Shown here: positions 52,959 to 62,332 of the stretch, in pieces
Layout: each line of letters opens with the position of its first letter
Position numbering within the stretch: position 1 is the stretch's first letter
Assembly: GCF_900167165.1 (NCBI RefSeq)
Contig: NZ_FUXM01000004.1
Coordinates: 26,901 to 90,900 of the forward strand
DNA length: 64,000 bases
Reading direction: 5' to 3'
Origin: Carboxydocella sporoproducens DSM 16521
GTDB taxonomy: Bacteria > Bacillota > GCA-003054495 > Carboxydocellales > Carboxydocellaceae
Made by a program: the position numbers and the translations under genes
Notes under the pieces: generated by a model
The model's database searches: none
The model's input: only the letters and a program-made list of their open reading frames with translations
Told to the model about the DNA's origin: nothing

Positions 52959-55900
52959 CTATTTTTTTAATTCCTGCATTAGCAAACAACTCTCATCAGG
53001 TTCCTCTACCTCTAAAATCACTTCCGTATTCTCTCCTAATGAAACAACATTAGCCAGAACCTCGAATAATTCTCCCAGCATTTTCATGGTTTTAGGCGAA
53101 GCATTATTTAGCTCCAGGCGCAGGGTTCCCCCATCTGGCAAGGTAAGATCTGTCAAGTCCAAATAATCGATTTTCGTTTTGGCCCCTCGATTATATATAC
53201 TGCCAATCCGATGCAATAATGGCCAGATTTTTTCAGCTCCTTCCTTACCGCGCAAAGTAAACTTGTCTTTCACCTGTTTATCAAGCAAGCCTTTTGCTTG
53301 TGCCTGCTCTGGAGTCAAAATCCGATCTATGGACATCGGTGTATAAAATATCGCTGTATTACCGGATATTATCTCCGGCATTGTCGAACTGCCAGTTTGG
53401 CGACAAACCAGGAGCTCTCCGCGTTTGAGCATTTCCACTACTTCTTCCTGTAATTGCTGCTGAGCCCCGTCTCCATATTGCCGGGTAACAAGGACATTTA
53501 ATTCCTCCCAGGTAGGTGGTTCATTATTTTCGATTTTGTAAATAATATCTCTCCGTAAAACCTCCGGGTCAATTCGGTCTTCTCTGTTCCAGCCCCGTTT
53601 ATTGGCTCCCTGGGGAGTGACAATCCAATAACCAGGATCAGACAAGTTCAAACTCATCGGTAAATCTGTTTCCTGATCATAAAACTCTGCTGGCCAGCTA
53701 TTTTCATTTTCCATTCGGAACAAACACCAGACTCCTTTTTGTACACCTGCTCTGATGATCTGCTCAAAAACCCCGTTGTTTTCTACTACTGGCCAGTGCC
53801 GTAGGCAATAAAAGTTTTCGCGCAATTTTTGCAAGCTGATACTATCCCGATCTTCGCTGAAGAAAAGGTTTTTCAAAGACATTAAGTCTGACTGGCTGAC
53901 ATTGGCACTGGTCAATAATTCCCGATCTTTAATTAACGTTTCCCTCATCAATTCGATAAACGGTGTACCTCCTTCTCCACCAGCCGTTTTAATCTCCTTG
54001 CGAACTATATGGCCAGTGGTTGAAGGATAATAAAGTCCTGTATAGACTTCGGAAACAGCCGTGATCAAAGCCTGTTCCCTTTCCCGGAAACGCTTTTTAA
54101 AGTCATCATCATCCAAACGCTGCGGGTTAACACCAAAGCTCTGCGGCTTTTCCTTCAGAATACGCATAGCTTTTACCTGACGGGCGATGCCTTCGATTCT
54201 CTGCTTAATTTCTATAGCTGAGCTCTGGTCGGCAAATAAAATATCATTGGTATTGGGTCGAGGTGCGGTGACGGTAACAGTATCAGGCACCAGAACAAAC
54301 ACAATATTTTGCTGCATCCTGGGCTGATTAAACCCTTGATAAGTAATCAATGCCTGTACATCAACAGTATCTGCAAATAGAGATACAACTCCCAGCACAA
54401 GTCTGTTTTTCCCATCCGGAATATCTTCCGGCCCTACCACATCATGTTCAATATGAAACAGTCCCGAGCCATCAGTAATAATTTTTCTGGCAGTGTGGGC
54501 CAGCAGATCCTTAATATCATCTGATCTGATGGTGCGACGAATTCGGGCCAGAATACTGTTAATAGTCGGCTCTTCGCTGGCAAAATATTTGCCCTGTTCA
54601 AACTTTAAATAATAGGCGCTTTCATTAATTTCTTCCAGCGCAGTTTTTACCTGCGGTGGGGTCATGCCTGGAAAAGCCACCGCAAACAACGCATCTGCTT
54701 CAGTAATTCCAAAAATCCTGGAGCCCAGACCTTCTTCGTTTCCAACCAAACTATGCAAAAACACAGTCTTCCAGGTATATTCATATAACGGATAACCTTC
54801 TGGATGAGGATTGCGCCGGTCAGCCAGTTCAGCATTACTGGCTCCCCCTTCCAGTGTACCGGTATCTACGCTTCCGATATCTGCATTGAGAACAAACAGG
54901 ATCTCCGATCTGCCTGTACGACCCAGTATTTCATTCACGATCCTTTCTTCACGCAGGTCCAGGTGACAGGCATGAATCATCGGAACATCTTTCTTTTTCA
55001 GCCATAAACTTCGCACTGCCAGAGCCAATACCCGTAAAACTCCCCGTGTGCCCTGAAAATTCTCTGCACTGGCCAGCTTTTTATTCAAAAAATCTACCAG
55101 AGTAGGGTGAAAGGGGTAATTGGCAACCATTCTATTGCGATAATCTTCAGTGGCTGCTTCTTCCGGCAACAGGTTCGAATTGCGTTTGTACATTTTCATA
55201 TACTCTTCCGCAGTTTCTTCAGCAGCAGCTCGATCCACTGACGCAAACAAACGCTTGGCCAGAACAGCTGATATTTCAGCCGCCTGTACAGGAGTGACCG
55301 GTACAGCATCACGGGCTACAACACTGGTTATCCCTTTCACAGCTTTTTCCCCTATATTTATTGCATCATCCTCAGAAACTTCTTCCCCTCTTACTTGGCT
55401 TATCAGTTTGGCCAGTTGTTCTGTCTGTTTTGCAAAAGCATCGGTTGCACTTGCCAGAGTTAACAGTATCGTAACCCCACTATGAGTACGCGCAAAGTTA
55501 TGCAATCCCATTAAAAAAGCGGCCAGTTGACTGGCACCATCCGGCCGGGCTGCCTCCAGACGAGCTGCATACTGGGCCAGCTCATCCAGCATAATGATCA
55601 CCTTCCGGCCAGCCAGCGCCTTCTCAAAAAAGGTTCTGCCTGGAGCAGCATAGGAGTTAACTTCTTCTTCCAATTCCAGATATAGTTTTTCCCCACCGAT
55701 TTGATAAGCAATCTCTCCCCAAAGAGTATAGGGTACCAGTTTCTGACCTCTGGTTTGATGTACAGGTATTTCATCTCCCGCTATTCCTACCACTTGTACC
55801 GTTCCTGGTTCGGGTAATAAATCGGGGGAAATAATATCGTTAACAACTTCTGCCAACTCTTTCCCTCTATAAGCAATATGGGTACAGGCTATCAAAGTAT

Positions 55901-56186
55901 GGGTTTTACCGCCACCAAAAGCCGTTTCCAGACGATGAATGGCAGGAGCAGTATTGTCTCCCGCTAAACGGCTGAATACCTCAAATAAGGTTGTTTTTAG
56001 CCCCTGGGTAGGGAAGGTTGCTTCCCGGAAAAAGAGTTCAGCATTAGTATACAGGTTGTCCAGCACTCTTGCTCCGGTACGATAATATTCGATAACAGGC
56101 CCAAGTGATGCTGTAAATACTTCTGGATTAAAAGTTCCTGCCAGCAACTCCGGACGAGGCTGACATGTTTCCAGCACTGATCTCAC
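52959..56186 (-). CDS. DUF499-type AAA+ ATPase
   Basis: Encodes 1075 residues from a GTG after GAGGGGG. Walker A is ETAFGGGKTHTLIA near residue 92 and Walker B VIIMLDELAQYAARLE near 202. Length and order fit the DUF499 family found beside DUF1156 methylases. As a large ATPase, it could sense or assemble on foreign DNA. A terminator lies between it and the AIPR gene, so it may need its own promoter, which is not clearly visible. Confidence 0.85.
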   Translation of the reverse strand: MRSVLETCQPRPELLAGTFNPEVFTASLGPVIEYYRTGARVLDNLYTNAELFFREATFPTQGLKTTLFEVFSRLAGDNTAPAIHRLETAFGGGKTHTLIACTHIAYRGKELAEVVNDIISPDLLPEPGTVQVVGIAGDEIPVHQTRGQKLVPYTLWGEIAYQIGGEKLYLELEEEVNSYAAPGRTFFEKALAGRKVIIMLDELAQYAARLEAARPDGASQLAAFLMGLHNFARTHSGVTILLTLASATDAFAKQTEQLAKLISQVRGEEVSEDDAINIGEKAVKGITSVVARDAVPVTPVQAAEISAVLAKRLFASVDRAAAEETAEEYMKMYKRNSNLLPEEAATEDYRNRMVANYPFHPTLVDFLNKKLASAENFQGTRGVLRVLALAVRSLWLKKKDVPMIHACHLDLREERIVNEILGRTGRSEILFVLNADIGSVDTGTLEGGASNAELADRRNPHPEGYPLYEYTWKTVFLHSLVGNEEGLGSRIFGITEADALFAVAFPGMTPPQVKTALEEINESAYYLKFEQGKYFASEEPTINSILARIRRTIRSDDIKDLLAHTARKIITDGSGLFHIEHDVVGPEDIPDGKNRLVLGVVSLFADTVDVQALITYQGFNQPRMQQNIVFVLVPDTVTVTAPRPNTNDILFADQSSAIEIKQRIEGIARQVKAMRILKEKPQSFGVNPQRLDDDDFKKRFREREQALITAVSEVYTGLYYPSTTGHIVRKEIKTAGGEGGTPFIELMRETLIKDRELLTSANVSQSDLMSLKNLFFSEDRDSISLQKLRENFYCLRHWPVVENNGVFEQIIRAGVQKGVWCLFRMENENSWPAEFYDQETDLPMSLNLSDPGYWIVTPQGANKRGWNREDRIDPEVLRRDIIYKIENNEPPTWEELNVLVTRQYGDGAQQQLQEEVVEMLKRGELLVCRQTGSSTMPEIISGNTAIFYTPMSIDRILTPEQAQAKGLLDKQVKDKFTLRGKEGAEKIWPLLHRIGSIYNRGAKTKIDYLDLTDLTLPDGGTLRLELNNASPKTMKMLGELFEVLANVVSLGENTEVILEVEEPDESCLLMQELKK

Positions 56187-56251
56187 AACCCATCCCCCTC
56201 TTTTTTTGCTAAATATATTTATAATTCGTCAATAACCAGAAAAATCCTTTC

Positions 56252-56278
56252 AAAAAAAATCAGGGGATATCCCCCCTG
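56252..56278 (-). terminator. Terminator after AIPR gene, before the ATPase
   Basis: CAGGGG and CCCCTG pair around a short loop and are followed on the minus strand by eight T residues. It would restrict read-through from the AIPR transcript. Confidence 0.75.
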
Positions 56279-56292
56279 TAAAAAAATTATTA

Positions 56293-57486
56293 TTATTTAA
56301 TTTGCTTTAATAAATAGTGTGTTAATACTGACTGATACAACTGTTTCCAGTGGCCAGTATCCTTGCCAACAGCATTAGGGTTATTACCTAAAGTTCTGCT
56401 TCTCTCCACTGTTTCTCCAACCAGATTCTTCCCTATTTCATCGAAGTAACTAAACGGATTATCTTTCCATTGATAAAAACCATTTTCCTCTTTAACAAGT
56501 GCCCTAAAAGCATTTATGATTGGGTATAGAAACCCTTTTGGACTTTTATAATCCATCGGTTGCTTATAAAATTTTGTTTCAAATCTAATTTCATTTCGCA
56601 CTATTTCGACGCCTTTAATCCGGCCATACTGACCAGAGTTATTATATTCCCTATATTTTTTTGCCATTCCACTCTCAACATAATCATACAATTTAAAAAT
56701 ATCAACCATAATAGTTTTCATTTTATAATAAGGGTTATTAACTTGATTTGTTGCTGCGTTTTTGTCATACGCTTCTAGATAATCTTTAACACACGAACTT
56801 TTGGAACTATACGCACTGACTGGCATCCTTTCCATATCTCCATATTTATCTATGTTAAACATATGAAGTATAGTAATTATTTCATCTATTTCTATTGGCT
56901 TATCTTCGTTTTCTTTGAAAGCAATGTTTTCGAAAAATGGTTCATCTTTAATTATATTTTTGATTATATCAAATTTATTTTTTAGCTCCGCAATTGCCGT
57001 ATCATCTACCGGTACAGACTGATTTCTTGCTGCAGCTAAATCTTCAAAAATATCCTCAATTCCGGTTAGAATTTCAAGTTTAACATACTGTTTATTATCT
57101 TCCGCTTTTCTCTGACGGTTCTCAATGATAGTTCTGTAAGTATGTCCTCCATCTACAATGCCATGAACTGATTCATTTTCAAAGATCAGGGTAATTTCAG
57201 ATTTGTTTGGATCATATTTGACCTCTTTTACAGACATTAATATGCCTCTGTTTAAAAGATAAAAAGATGAATTGTTAGTAAGCAGTCCCTCACGGATTTT
57301 TGCCGCCACTTTCGTGCGCATGTTCTGTTCTCTTGGATTAGTTTTAGTTGGTATTTTATCAGGAATATCATCAACATTAGCAATAACGATAAACATTTCA
57401 GGAGATTTCTGTTTACTATCGTCTTTAAAGAGACCATAAGGGTTAGGTATTTGTCTAAAGCTGGTAACTTTGAATTTAATTATCAT
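56293..57486 (-). CDS. AIPR-family (abortive infection phage resistance) protein
   Basis: Encodes 397 residues with AAGGAGGG before the ATG. Key segments are LLNRGILMSVKEV near residue 78, VHGIVDGGHTYRTIIEN near 112, and AAARNQSVPVDDTAIAEL near 153, which match the AIPR family tied to phage abortive infection. It is AT-rich and preceded by a promoter with a repressor-type palindrome. It may be the effector or sensor of the defence locus. Confidence 0.75.
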   Translation of the reverse strand: MIIKFKVTSFRQIPNPYGLFKDDSKQKSPEMFIVIANVDDIPDKIPTKTNPREQNMRTKVAAKIREGLLTNNSSFYLLNRGILMSVKEVKYDPNKSEITLIFENESVHGIVDGGHTYRTIIENRQRKAEDNKQYVKLEILTGIEDIFEDLAAARNQSVPVDDTAIAELKNKFDIIKNIIKDEPFFENIAFKENEDKPIEIDEIITILHMFNIDKYGDMERMPVSAYSSKSSCVKDYLEAYDKNAATNQVNNPYYKMKTIMVDIFKLYDYVESGMAKKYREYNNSGQYGRIKGVEIVRNEIRFETKFYKQPMDYKSPKGFLYPIINAFRALVKEENGFYQWKDNPFSYFDEIGKNLVGETVERSRTLGNNPNAVGKDTGHWKQLYQSVLTHYLLKQIK

Positions 57487-57540
57487 AAAAGTCCCTCCTT
57501 GAAAAATAATGGTTATAGTAGTAAAATTAACTACACATTA

Positions 57541-57584
57541 ATTATACAAACACACCAGATATATGTAAACATACTATAGTATGT
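57541..57584 (-). promoter_or_regulatory. AIPR promoter with adjacent 16-bp palindrome
   Basis: TTTACA (57564-57569) and TATAAT (57541-57546) are 17 bases apart, on the minus strand. ACATACTATAGTATGT (57569-57584) is a perfect palindrome touching the -35. Situated between the divergent XRE and AIPR genes, it is the likely operator of the XRE regulator. Confidence 0.72.
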
Positions 57585-57615
57585 ATTTTTAAAAAATGTG
57601 GGAGGGATAAATGTA

Positions 57616-57846
57616 ATGCTATATTCAAGTGAAGAAATAATAAGAAAAATAGGAGAAGGAGTCAAGCACGAAAGAGAAAAGAACGGTTTTACCCAAATAG
57701 AACTTGCCGAATATGCCGGTCTCCATTATAACTATATTGGAAATATCGAAAGAGGCGAAAAATCAATTAGAGTTGTATCACTCTATAAGATTTGCAAAGC
57801 TCTAGGCATCTCTTTAAGCGATTTTTTCAAAATAATCGATTTATAA
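57616..57846 (+). CDS. XRE-family transcriptional regulator
   Basis: Encodes 76 residues from the ATG at 57616, after GGGAGGG. The helix-turn-helix reads NGFTQIELAEYAGLHYNYIG near residue 25, with the usual XRE scaffold. It is divergent from the AIPR gene and shares a palindrome with it, so it probably represses the defence genes and itself. Such regulators are typical of restriction-like loci. Confidence 0.85.
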   Translation: MLYSSEEIIRKIGEGVKHEREKNGFTQIELAEYAGLHYNYIGNIERGEKSIRVVSLYKICKALGISLSDFFKIIDL

Positions 57847-57883
57847 ACAAAAAAGCCTGGCGAACCCTTTAAGTTCACCAGGC
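57847..57883 (-). terminator. Terminator for the tadA/tRNA transcript
   Basis: GCCTGGCGAAC and GTTCACCAGGC form an 11-bp stem with one mismatch and are followed on the minus strand by TTTTTTGTTT. Confidence 0.8.
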
Positions 57884-57898
57884 CGTCTTATTCAAATC

Positions 57899-57993
57899 TG
57901 GCGGAGAGAGTGGGATTCGAACCCACGAGACGGGTTTTGGCCCGCCTACTCGATTTCGAGTCGAGCGCCTTCGACCAGCTCGGCCATCTCTCC
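57899..57993 (-). tRNA. tRNA-Ser (CGA)
   Basis: The minus strand folds as a class II tRNA with long variable arm; the anticodon loop CTCGAAA contains CGA, and the gene encodes its CCA. It faces the accessory region at its 3' end. Confidence 0.95.
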
Positions 57994-58068
57994 GCATGGC
58001 TCACGCCCTATATTGTAGCACATTTTTATCAGCTTCACAACTACAAGTTTTGACAACAAAACCCGGGC

Positions 58069-58554
58069 CTAAACCCGGGCATCTTTCTGCTTATTCAGCC
58101 TTAACTTCCGAAAAAACTCTTTCATCAGTTCCTGGCACTCCTCCGCCCGTACCCCGGCAGTCACTTCCACCTGATGATTCAAGCCCGGATGCCGGACCAG
58201 ATCCATTAGACTATCTACCGCCCCGGCCTTGGGATCTGCGGCGCCATAAACCAGCCGTTCAATGCGGGCCTGGACAATGGCCCCGGCACACATAGGACAG
58301 GGTTCAATCGTTACATACAGGGTAGACTCGGTCAGGCGCCAGCCGCCCAGCCGGCGGGCAGCTTCCCGTATAACCAGCATTTCAGCATGGCCAGTGGGAT
58401 CCGGGGCCAGTTCTCGCCAGTTGTGGGCAGCAGCCACTACCTCACCCCGGCGCACCAGCACAGCGCCAATAGGTACTTCCCCCAGGGCCATGGCCTTTCT
58501 GGCCTCAACCAGGGCCAACCCCATGTAATATGCATCATCGTGCTCCAGCTGCAT
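58069..58554 (-). CDS. tadA: tRNA adenosine(34) deaminase (TadA)
   Basis: Encodes 161 residues. The zinc deaminase motifs are GHAEMLVIREAARRLG near residue 54 and TIEPCPMCAGAIVQARIERL near 84. It deaminates A34 of tRNA-Arg(ACG) to inosine; that tRNA is encoded nearby at 58652. In related genomes tadA lies next to the SRP RNA gene, here separated by 22 kb of inserted DNA. Confidence 0.93.
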   Translation of the reverse strand: MQLEHDDAYYMGLALVEARKAMALGEVPIGAVLVRRGEVVAAAHNWRELAPDPTGHAEMLVIREAARRLGGWRLTESTLYVTIEPCPMCAGAIVQARIERLVYGAADPKAGAVDSLMDLVRHPGLNHQVEVTAGVRAEECQELMKEFFRKLRLNKQKDARV

Positions 58555-58570
58555 CGCAATTCCCTCTGAT

Positions 58571-58645
58571 GGTGTCCTCGTCAGGAGTCGAACCTGAATC
58601 TACCGCTTAGGAGGCGGTTGCACTATCCGTTGTGCTACGAGGACG
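58571..58645 (-). tRNA. tRNA-Arg (CCT)
   Basis: Standard cloverleaf on the minus strand, with anticodon loop CTCCTAA (CCT) and an encoded CCA. Confidence 0.95.
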
Positions 58646-58651
58646 GAAAAT

Positions 58652-58727
58652 GGCGCGCCCGGCAGGATTCGAACCTGCGACCACCAGATTCGTAGTCTGT
58701 TACTCTATCCAGCTGAGCTACGGGCGC
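58652..58727 (-). tRNA. tRNA-Arg (ACG)
   Basis: Standard cloverleaf on the minus strand, with anticodon loop CTACGAA (ACG, substrate of TadA) and an encoded CCA. Confidence 0.95.
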
Positions 58728-58732
58728 GTAAA

Positions 58733-58827
58733 TGGCGGAGAGAGAGGGATTCGAACCCTCGATACGGGTTTTAGCCCGTATAGTCGCTTAGCAGGCGACC
58801 GCCTTCGACCTACTCGGCCATCTCTCC
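58733..58827 (-). tRNA. tRNA-Ser (GCT)
   Basis: Class II cloverleaf on the minus strand, with anticodon loop CTGCTAA (GCT), long variable arm, and an encoded CCA. Confidence 0.95.
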
Positions 58828-58837
58828 AGCTTCTGAC

Positions 58838-58928
58838 TGGCGGAGGGGGTGGGATTCGAACCCACGGAGCCCGTCAAGGACTCAACGGTTTTCAAGACCG
58901 CCTCCTTAAACCGCTCGGACACCCCTCC
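58838..58928 (-). tRNA. tRNA-Ser (TGA)
   Basis: Class II cloverleaf on the minus strand, with anticodon loop CTTGAAA (TGA), long variable arm, and an encoded CCA. Confidence 0.95.
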
Positions 58929-58967
58929 GCGATACATAAAAGAGTATAGCATAAGCTATTTTTCCTG

Positions 58968-60173
58968 TCAATAAACTCTGTTTAATTGCCTGTTAACTAC
59001 CATTGCAGCCAGCAGCATGAAAAAACAAACTGCACTGAGCCAGAGCCAGCCGCCCCATTGCCAGACATAACCCAGAAAGTAGCCACCAGCAGTTCCCCCC
59101 AGATAATAGCAGAGCAAATAGAGAGCCGAAGCCGCTGCCCGAGCCTGTCTGGCTTTACGGCTGACCCAGTTGCTGGTTGCAGCATGGGCAAAGAAAAAGC
59201 CGAAACAGAAGAAAATCAAGCCCGCTACAATCAAAAACAGCGGTTTTAGTATCATCATGACCAGGCCCAGTAACATCAAGACCAGACCGGTTAAAATGCG
59301 TTGCGGTATGGTCAGCCTGCCATCCAGCCGCCCCGATAAAGTGGAACTAAAGGTACCGGCCAGATAGGTTAAATACAAAAAGCCGGTAGCAGTAGTAGAA
59401 AAATAATAAGGAGCCTGTTGCAGGCGGAAACCCAGATAATTGAAGAGGCCAACAAAAACAAATAAAACCATGCCACCTAGAAGAAAAGCATTACGCAAAA
59501 CAGGATTAGACCAGTGTTCCTTGATTTCCGCCAGAGCTTTCTGCCCGCTGAAGGGCCGGCTGCGAAAATGCCGGGAGGGGGGTAGCCACCAGAGGAAAAG
59601 CAAATACCCCAGAAGGCATAAGCCTCCCAGGACTAAAAAGGCATAACGCCAGCCCCAGTAATCGGCAATCACGCCGCTGATAATCCGGCCACCCATACCG
59701 CCAATGGAATTGCTGCTGATAAACATACCGATAGCAGCAGCCACAGCCTTCTGTTCATATTCCTCCCCAATGTAGGCATAGCCAAGGGCCGGTAAAGCGG
59801 CCAGAAATACTCCCTGCAAAGCCCGTAACAGAACCAGCTGAGGAAAGTTCTGCACAAACACAGCCGCAAAAGCCAGCAGGGCTGTTAATAGCAAACCGGC
59901 AGCCATGATCTTTTTTCTGCCCCAGGCATCGGAGACCGCTCCAAAAACCAGCATAAACACGCTCAGGGTAAAAATCACCGCCGAAACAGTCAAGCCAGCC
60001 TCGGCCGGTTTGACCCCAAACTCCCGGGTAAAAAGGGGCAAAAGGGGCTGGGTGAAATGCAAATTGGCAAACACCGCCATACCCCCGATGCTCAAGGCAA
60101 TATTGGCTTTCAGATATTCCCGGCTACCTGCCTGGATCCTGGTCTTGCTTGCAACTTCTATACTCTCCCCCAT
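58968..60173 (-). CDS. MFS transporter (12-TM, drug-resistance-like)
   Basis: Encodes 401 residues with about twelve membrane segments. The loop after helix 2 reads FGAVSDAWGRKKIMAAG near residue 75, the MFS signature. PLLPLFTREFGVKPAEAGLTVSA lies in the first third. Substrate unknown; layout resembles YnfM-type efflux pumps. A GGGAAGGGAG ribosome site precedes the ATG. It lies between serS and the tRNA cluster. Confidence 0.88.
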   Translation of the reverse strand: MGESIEVASKTRIQAGSREYLKANIALSIGGMAVFANLHFTQPLLPLFTREFGVKPAEAGLTVSAVIFTLSVFMLVFGAVSDAWGRKKIMAAGLLLTALLAFAAVFVQNFPQLVLLRALQGVFLAALPALGYAYIGEEYEQKAVAAAIGMFISSNSIGGMGGRIISGVIADYWGWRYAFLVLGGLCLLGYLLFLWWLPPSRHFRSRPFSGQKALAEIKEHWSNPVLRNAFLLGGMVLFVFVGLFNYLGFRLQQAPYYFSTTATGFLYLTYLAGTFSSTLSGRLDGRLTIPQRILTGLVLMLLGLVMMILKPLFLIVAGLIFFCFGFFFAHAATSNWVSRKARQARAAASALYLLCYYLGGTAGGYFLGYVWQWGGWLWLSAVCFFMLLAAMVVNRQLNRVY

Positions 60174-60202
60174 AGCTGTCTCCCTTCCCCGTAAATGAGC
60201 TA

Positions 60203-60236
60203 ACAGACACGGGCACTATACCCGTGTCTGTCCCTT
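60203..60236. terminator. Hairpin between serS and MFS gene
   Basis: ACAGACACGGG and CCCGTGTCTGT form a perfect 11-bp stem (60203-60231) with a seven-base loop. The T run (CCCTTTTTC) is on the plus strand, so on the minus strand it may act as a weak terminator or processing site. Confidence 0.5.
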
Positions 60237-60239
60237 TTT

Positions 60240-61535
<1,296 letters not shown>

Positions 61536-61622
61536 TTAAGGAATATTTTACTATATCTATTCCTGTTTGGCAAAGGGCTTTTGCTGGCATTATGCATACA
61601 TTATACCTGGTCGCAGGAAAAG

Positions 61623-61653
61623 TATCCCCACTTCCATTGCGGAAGTGGGGATA
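61623..61653 (-). terminator. Terminator after histidine phosphatase gene
   Basis: TATCCCCACTTCC and GGAAGTGGGGATA form a perfect 13-bp stem; a short T-rich stretch follows on the minus strand. Confidence 0.65.
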
Positions 61654-61658
61654 GGTAG

Positions 61659-62303
61659 TTATAATGCCTTCTGATCGACATCCCAGATCAGGGAGCCCAG
61701 ATGACAGGTATCATTGAGTTTACTCAGCCGCCAGCGACCATCTGGCAGGTATTCCACCACATTGATACAGGTGTTGTCCTGGCGGAAGAGCCAGAAGTTG
61801 GCCAAATCCATGCCCAGGGCATAACAGAAGAAAGCGCGGATAGTGGCATCATGGCTCAGTACCAGCACCGTCTCCCCGGGATGGCGTTTGGCGATCATCT
61901 CCAGAGCTGCTACTGCCCGATCCTGGACCTGCTTAAGGCATTCCCCGCCCCCGGGCATGGTGATTTGATGGGGAGCGGATTGCCAGATCTCCAGTTCCAC
62001 TCCGTATTGTTCCTTGACCTCATGGGCATACAGCCCCTGCCAGCAGCCATGGTGAATTTCCGTCAATCCCTCCACGATTTCCACCGGCAGCTGATGCTTT
62101 TCTGCAGCTTTTTTGGCAGTTTCATAGGCCCGGCTCAGCGGACTGGAATAGACAGCGGTGATGGGTAATTTAGCCAGGGCCTCAGCCAGCCTTTCCGCCT
62201 GCTGCCAGCCCAGCGGAGAAAGTTCAGTGTCCAGCTGGCCCTGATAACGCCCTTCCCGGTTCCAGTTGGTTTCACCATGGCGGGCAAGAATAATTCTGGT
62301 CAT
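61659..62303 (-). CDS. Histidine phosphatase (phosphoglycerate mutase-like)
   Basis: Encodes 214 residues. The phosphohistidine motif RHGETNWNREGRYQG opens the protein, with YSSPLSRAYETAKKAA near 53 and VLSHDATIRAFF near 148. It belongs to the dPGM/CobC/PhoE-type superfamily; the substrate is not determinable. The neighbouring serA could suggest a phosphoserine or phosphoglycerate role. Confidence 0.85.
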   Translation of the reverse strand: MTRIILARHGETNWNREGRYQGQLDTELSPLGWQQAERLAEALAKLPITAVYSSPLSRAYETAKKAAEKHQLPVEIVEGLTEIHHGCWQGLYAHEVKEQYGVELEIWQSAPHQITMPGGGECLKQVQDRAVAALEMIAKRHPGETVLVLSHDATIRAFFCYALGMDLANFWLFRQDNTCINVVEYLPDGRWRLSKLNDTCHLGSLIWDVDQKAL

Positions 62304-62332
62304 AAACTAAAGCTCCTCCCCGATTAGTTTTT

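Noticed and set aside
57855-58928. tRNA-Ser similarity as an integrase attachment repeat
   Set aside because: Similar sequences among the tRNA-Ser genes reflect shared tRNA structure. No copy of the 3' end was found at the far side of the accessory block, and no tyrosine integrase is present.
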